Assembly: GCF_014652935.1 (NCBI RefSeq) | Contig: NZ_BMZT01000004.1 | Span: 62,001 to 126,000 of the forward strand | Reading direction: 5' to 3' | DNA length: 64,000 nucleotides | DNA from: Luteimonas padinae | GTDB taxonomy: Bacteria; Pseudomonadota; Gammaproteobacteria; Xanthomonadales; Xanthomonadaceae | In this document: positions 61,993-64,000 of the stretch, one piece after another | Numbering within the stretch: the stretch's first letter is position 1 | Layout: the number at the start of each line of letters is the position of its first letter | Position numbers and translations under genes: made by a program | The notes under the pieces: model-generated | What the model was told of the DNA's origin: nothing | Seen by the model: only the letters and a program-made list of their open reading frames with translations | Databases searched by the model: none

Positions 61993-63170
61993 ATGCCGAA
62001 GGCCATCGCCAGCATCCTGGGCATCTTCCTCGCCGGCCACCTGGCACGGCCGCGCGACGCGCTGCTGATGCTGGCCGGCTTCCTGATCGCCGCATCCACC
62101 CTCGTCCTGCTCCTGTCCATTCCCGCGGGCATCGACAGGATCGCTGCCAGCAGCGGCGATGCCCGCATCGCCCTGGTGCTCTCCTCGCAGGCGCGCACGG
62201 AGATCGAAAGCGTCCTTCCGGTCGATGCCGCCGGCATCATCTCGGCCCTGCCGCAGGTCGCACGCCACCCGGACGGGCGCGCGATGGTGGCGCCGCAGTT
62301 CATCGCCAACACCAAACTCACGCGCGGCGACGGTGTGCGCAGCACGGTTCAGGTCCGCGGCGTGGACGCCTCCACCTGGGCCTTGCTCGAGGCGTTCGGC
62401 GACCTGGTTGATGCACCCGGACAAGGCGGCGAACGCGACCTGCTGGTGGGGAAGATGGCCGCGGGCGCATACCGGGAGCTCCAGGGCGCGGAATCGCTGC
62501 GGCTGCGCGGCACAGCGCTCGCCATCCGGCACGGACTCGCTGCGAACGGCGGCTTCTGGGAGTCCGAACTCTGGACCGCGCTCGCCACGCTGCAGGCCGC
62601 CTACAACGCACCCGGCCAGGTCTCGGTGCTCTGGGTGGCCCTGGTGGACGAGGCGGCCTTCGATGCCTTCGCGGCCGGCGTCCGTTCCGATCCCCGGCTG
62701 TCCGGCGTGCGCGTCGTCGCACAGGACTCCTATTACGGTGAGCAGGTCGCCTTCGTGTCGCAGCTTGTCCGCCTCGCCGCCCTCGGCGTCTCGCTGCTGC
62801 TGGCTGCGGCGCGATCCTGGTGATCATGAACGCCCTGGACACCGCGCTGCAGAAGCGGCGGCGCGAAGCCGGCACGCTCCGCGCGCTTGGTTTCCCGCGC
62901 ACGGGCATCGGCGCCGCCGTGCTGGTGGAGGTGGCCGTCATCGGCACGATCGCCACCGCGCTGGCGCTCGGCGCCATGTACCTGGCGGTCGACGGGCGGA
63001 TGTTCGGCACCTCGGCCGGCAGCCAGGCGATCCAGGCCCATGTCGCCATCACCCCAGCGTTGGCCCTGTTGGTCCTCGGCTACAGTCTGGCGCTGGGCCT
63101 GCTGAGCGCCCTGCTGCCGACGTGGCGGCTGGCGGGCGGCAGGCTGATCGACTCCCTGCGTGCAGACTGA
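61993..63170 (+). pseudogene. MacB/FtsX-type ABC permease 2, frameshifted
   Basis: Two overlapping frames make one permease. Frame one (61993-62823, 276 residues) holds the N-terminal helix (LLMLAGFLIAASTLVLLLSI) and periplasmic domain and ends abruptly at LLLAAARSW. Frame two (62820-63170, 116 residues) continues as MIMNALDTALQKRRREAGTL and LGLLSALLPTWRLAGG, the remainder of an FtsX domain. Adding one base near 62806-62812 would read LLLAAGAILVIMNALDT and join them. Either the gene is broken, it is expressed by slippage, or this is a sequence error. Start ATG 61993. Confidence 0.82.
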
Positions 63171-63333
63171 GTGGCCGGTGCCCCGCCTGCACCGCTCCGG
63201 CGCCTGCCTGACCGGAGCACGTGCGGATGCATGACACTTCACAGGTGACACGGCCCGCCCCGGCGCTTGAAAGTGGCGCCACCCCGCGGCGGGCCCGGTC
63301 ACACTCCATCCACTGCCCTCGTCCCTGGTCCCG

Positions 63334-64000
63334 ATGAACACGAAAGCCGACCTGCTCAAGGAACTCCGCATCGACCGCCAGCCCACGCCGCCGCCCTCGC
63401 GCCGCGGCCTGTGGATCGGACTCGCGATCGCCGTCGCGGTGCTGCTGCTCGCGGGCCTGGCCTTGGCGCTGCTGTCCGGCGCCCGCACGACCGAAGTCCG
63501 CACCGCAACCGCCGCCGCAACCGGCAACGGCGGCAGCGGCGCGACCTCGGTGCTCGACGCCAGCGGCTACGTCGTCGCCCGGCGCATGGCCACCGTCTCG
63601 GCCAAGATCACCGGGCGCGTGCGCGAAGTGCTGATCGAGGAAGGCATGGCGGTGGCCGAGGGCCAGGTCATGGCCACGCTCGACCCGGTGGACGCCGACG
63701 CCCAGCACGACCTCGCCCGTGCCCAGCTCGGCGCCGCGCGCAGCCAGATCGCCGGCGTCCAGGCGCAGCTGACCGAAGCCGAAGCGAATGCGACGCGCCT
63801 GTCGGGGCTGGTGCGGCAGCAGCTGGTCTCGCGCGCGCAGTACGACCAGGCGGTCGCGCAGCGCGATGCACTGCGCGCCCAGCTCGCCACCGCCCGGCGC
63901 AACGCCGAGGTCGCGACCGAAAGCCTGCGCATCAGCGACATCGGCGTCGACAACACGATCGTGCGCGCGCCCTTCGCCGGCGTGGTCATCGCCAAGGCCG
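63334..64000 (+). CDS. Efflux periplasmic adaptor (MacA/HlyD/RND type), 3' end outside window
   Basis: 222 visible residues: cytosolic basic start, one membrane helix at about 26-48 (LWIGLAIAVAVLLLAGLALA), a lipoyl/barrel-hybrid strand VLDASGYVVARRMATVSAKI and TGRVREVLIEEGMAVAEGQV, then a coiled-coil hairpin (LARAQLGAARSQIAGVQAQL) and the return lipoyl part TIVRAPFAGVVIAKA. Connects an inner-membrane ABC permease to the outer membrane. It follows the two FtsX-type permeases, so the operon forms a MacAB-like exporter. Confidence 0.88.
   Translation, partial: MNTKADLLKELRIDRQPTPPPSRRGLWIGLAIAVAVLLLAGLALALLSGARTTEVRTATAAATGNGGSGATSVLDASGYVVARRMATVSAKITGRVREVLIEEGMAVAEGQVMATLDPVDADAQHDLARAQLGAARSQIAGVQAQLTEAEANATRLSGLVRQQLVSRAQYDQAVAQRDALRAQLATARRNAEVATESLRISDIGVDNTIVRAPFAGVVIAKA

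Overview
The window is high-GC DNA from a gammaproteobacterium, most likely a Xanthomonadaceae/Lysobacteraceae member of the Luteimonas-Lysobacter-Xanthomonas type. The reasons are the gene order birA-coaX-SPOR protein, a PhoPQ pair next to dusA, a split cobalamin-dependent ribonucleotide reductase, a trpS with a long C-terminal extension, and a family of short palindromic repeats reading GTAGGAGCAGCTACAGCTGCGACC. No database search was possible, so the taxonomy is an inference from gene content and style.

Region 1 (1-20.3 kb) is chromosomal backbone: kynA (cut by the window edge), a large secreted ExeM-type nuclease, a three-gene 2-oxoacid dehydrogenase complex (E1 alpha, E1 beta, E2), an MBL-fold hydrolase, trpS, small stress proteins (CsbD, entericidin), arginase, tRNA-Thr(UGU), a SPOR protein, coaX, birA, mtfA, and a PepSY protein with phoP-phoQ. 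The E2 gene carries a palindromic repeat doublet in frame inside its linker.

Region 2 (20.32-37.46 kb) is an integrative mobilizable element in the 5' end of dusA, bounded by a near-perfect 39-bp direct repeat (20324-20362 and 37419-37457). It supplies dusA with a new N-terminus and leaves the native first codons at the far end. It holds a tyrosine integrase, winged-helix proteins, an Abi/HEPN-like operon, a transposase-like DNA-binding protein, a structured oriT candidate with an IncP-like nic sequence, MobC-like and relaxase genes, a PrtN-like activator, and a reduced type IV secretion set (VirB5-like, lipoprotein, VirB6-like) with no ATPases or coupling protein. Its cargo (30.9-37.3 kb) is an unusual module: XRE regulator, two related DNA methyltransferases, a double-GHKL ATPase and a receiver-domain protein. 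This is my best candidate for an undescribed, probably defensive, system.

Region 3 (37.5-54.1 kb) is backbone again: small envelope proteins, an HAD hydrolase, an EF-hand protein, a PQQ-type sugar dehydrogenase, NrdJa and NrdJb separated by a histone H1-like gene with candidate NrdR boxes upstream, a DegP-type protease, a DUF883/holin-like/PerM cluster, a second HAD hydrolase and an M17 aminopeptidase.

Region 4 (54.1-64 kb) holds a DesKR-like two-component system with an amidohydrolase and an ABC-2 exporter on the minus strand. Divergent from it is a peptide-export-like operon: a 48-residue secreted precursor whose mature part looks like a disulfide-closed beta hairpin, a lipoprotein, two FtsX/MacB-type permeases (the second frameshifted), and a MacA/HlyD-type adaptor running off the window.
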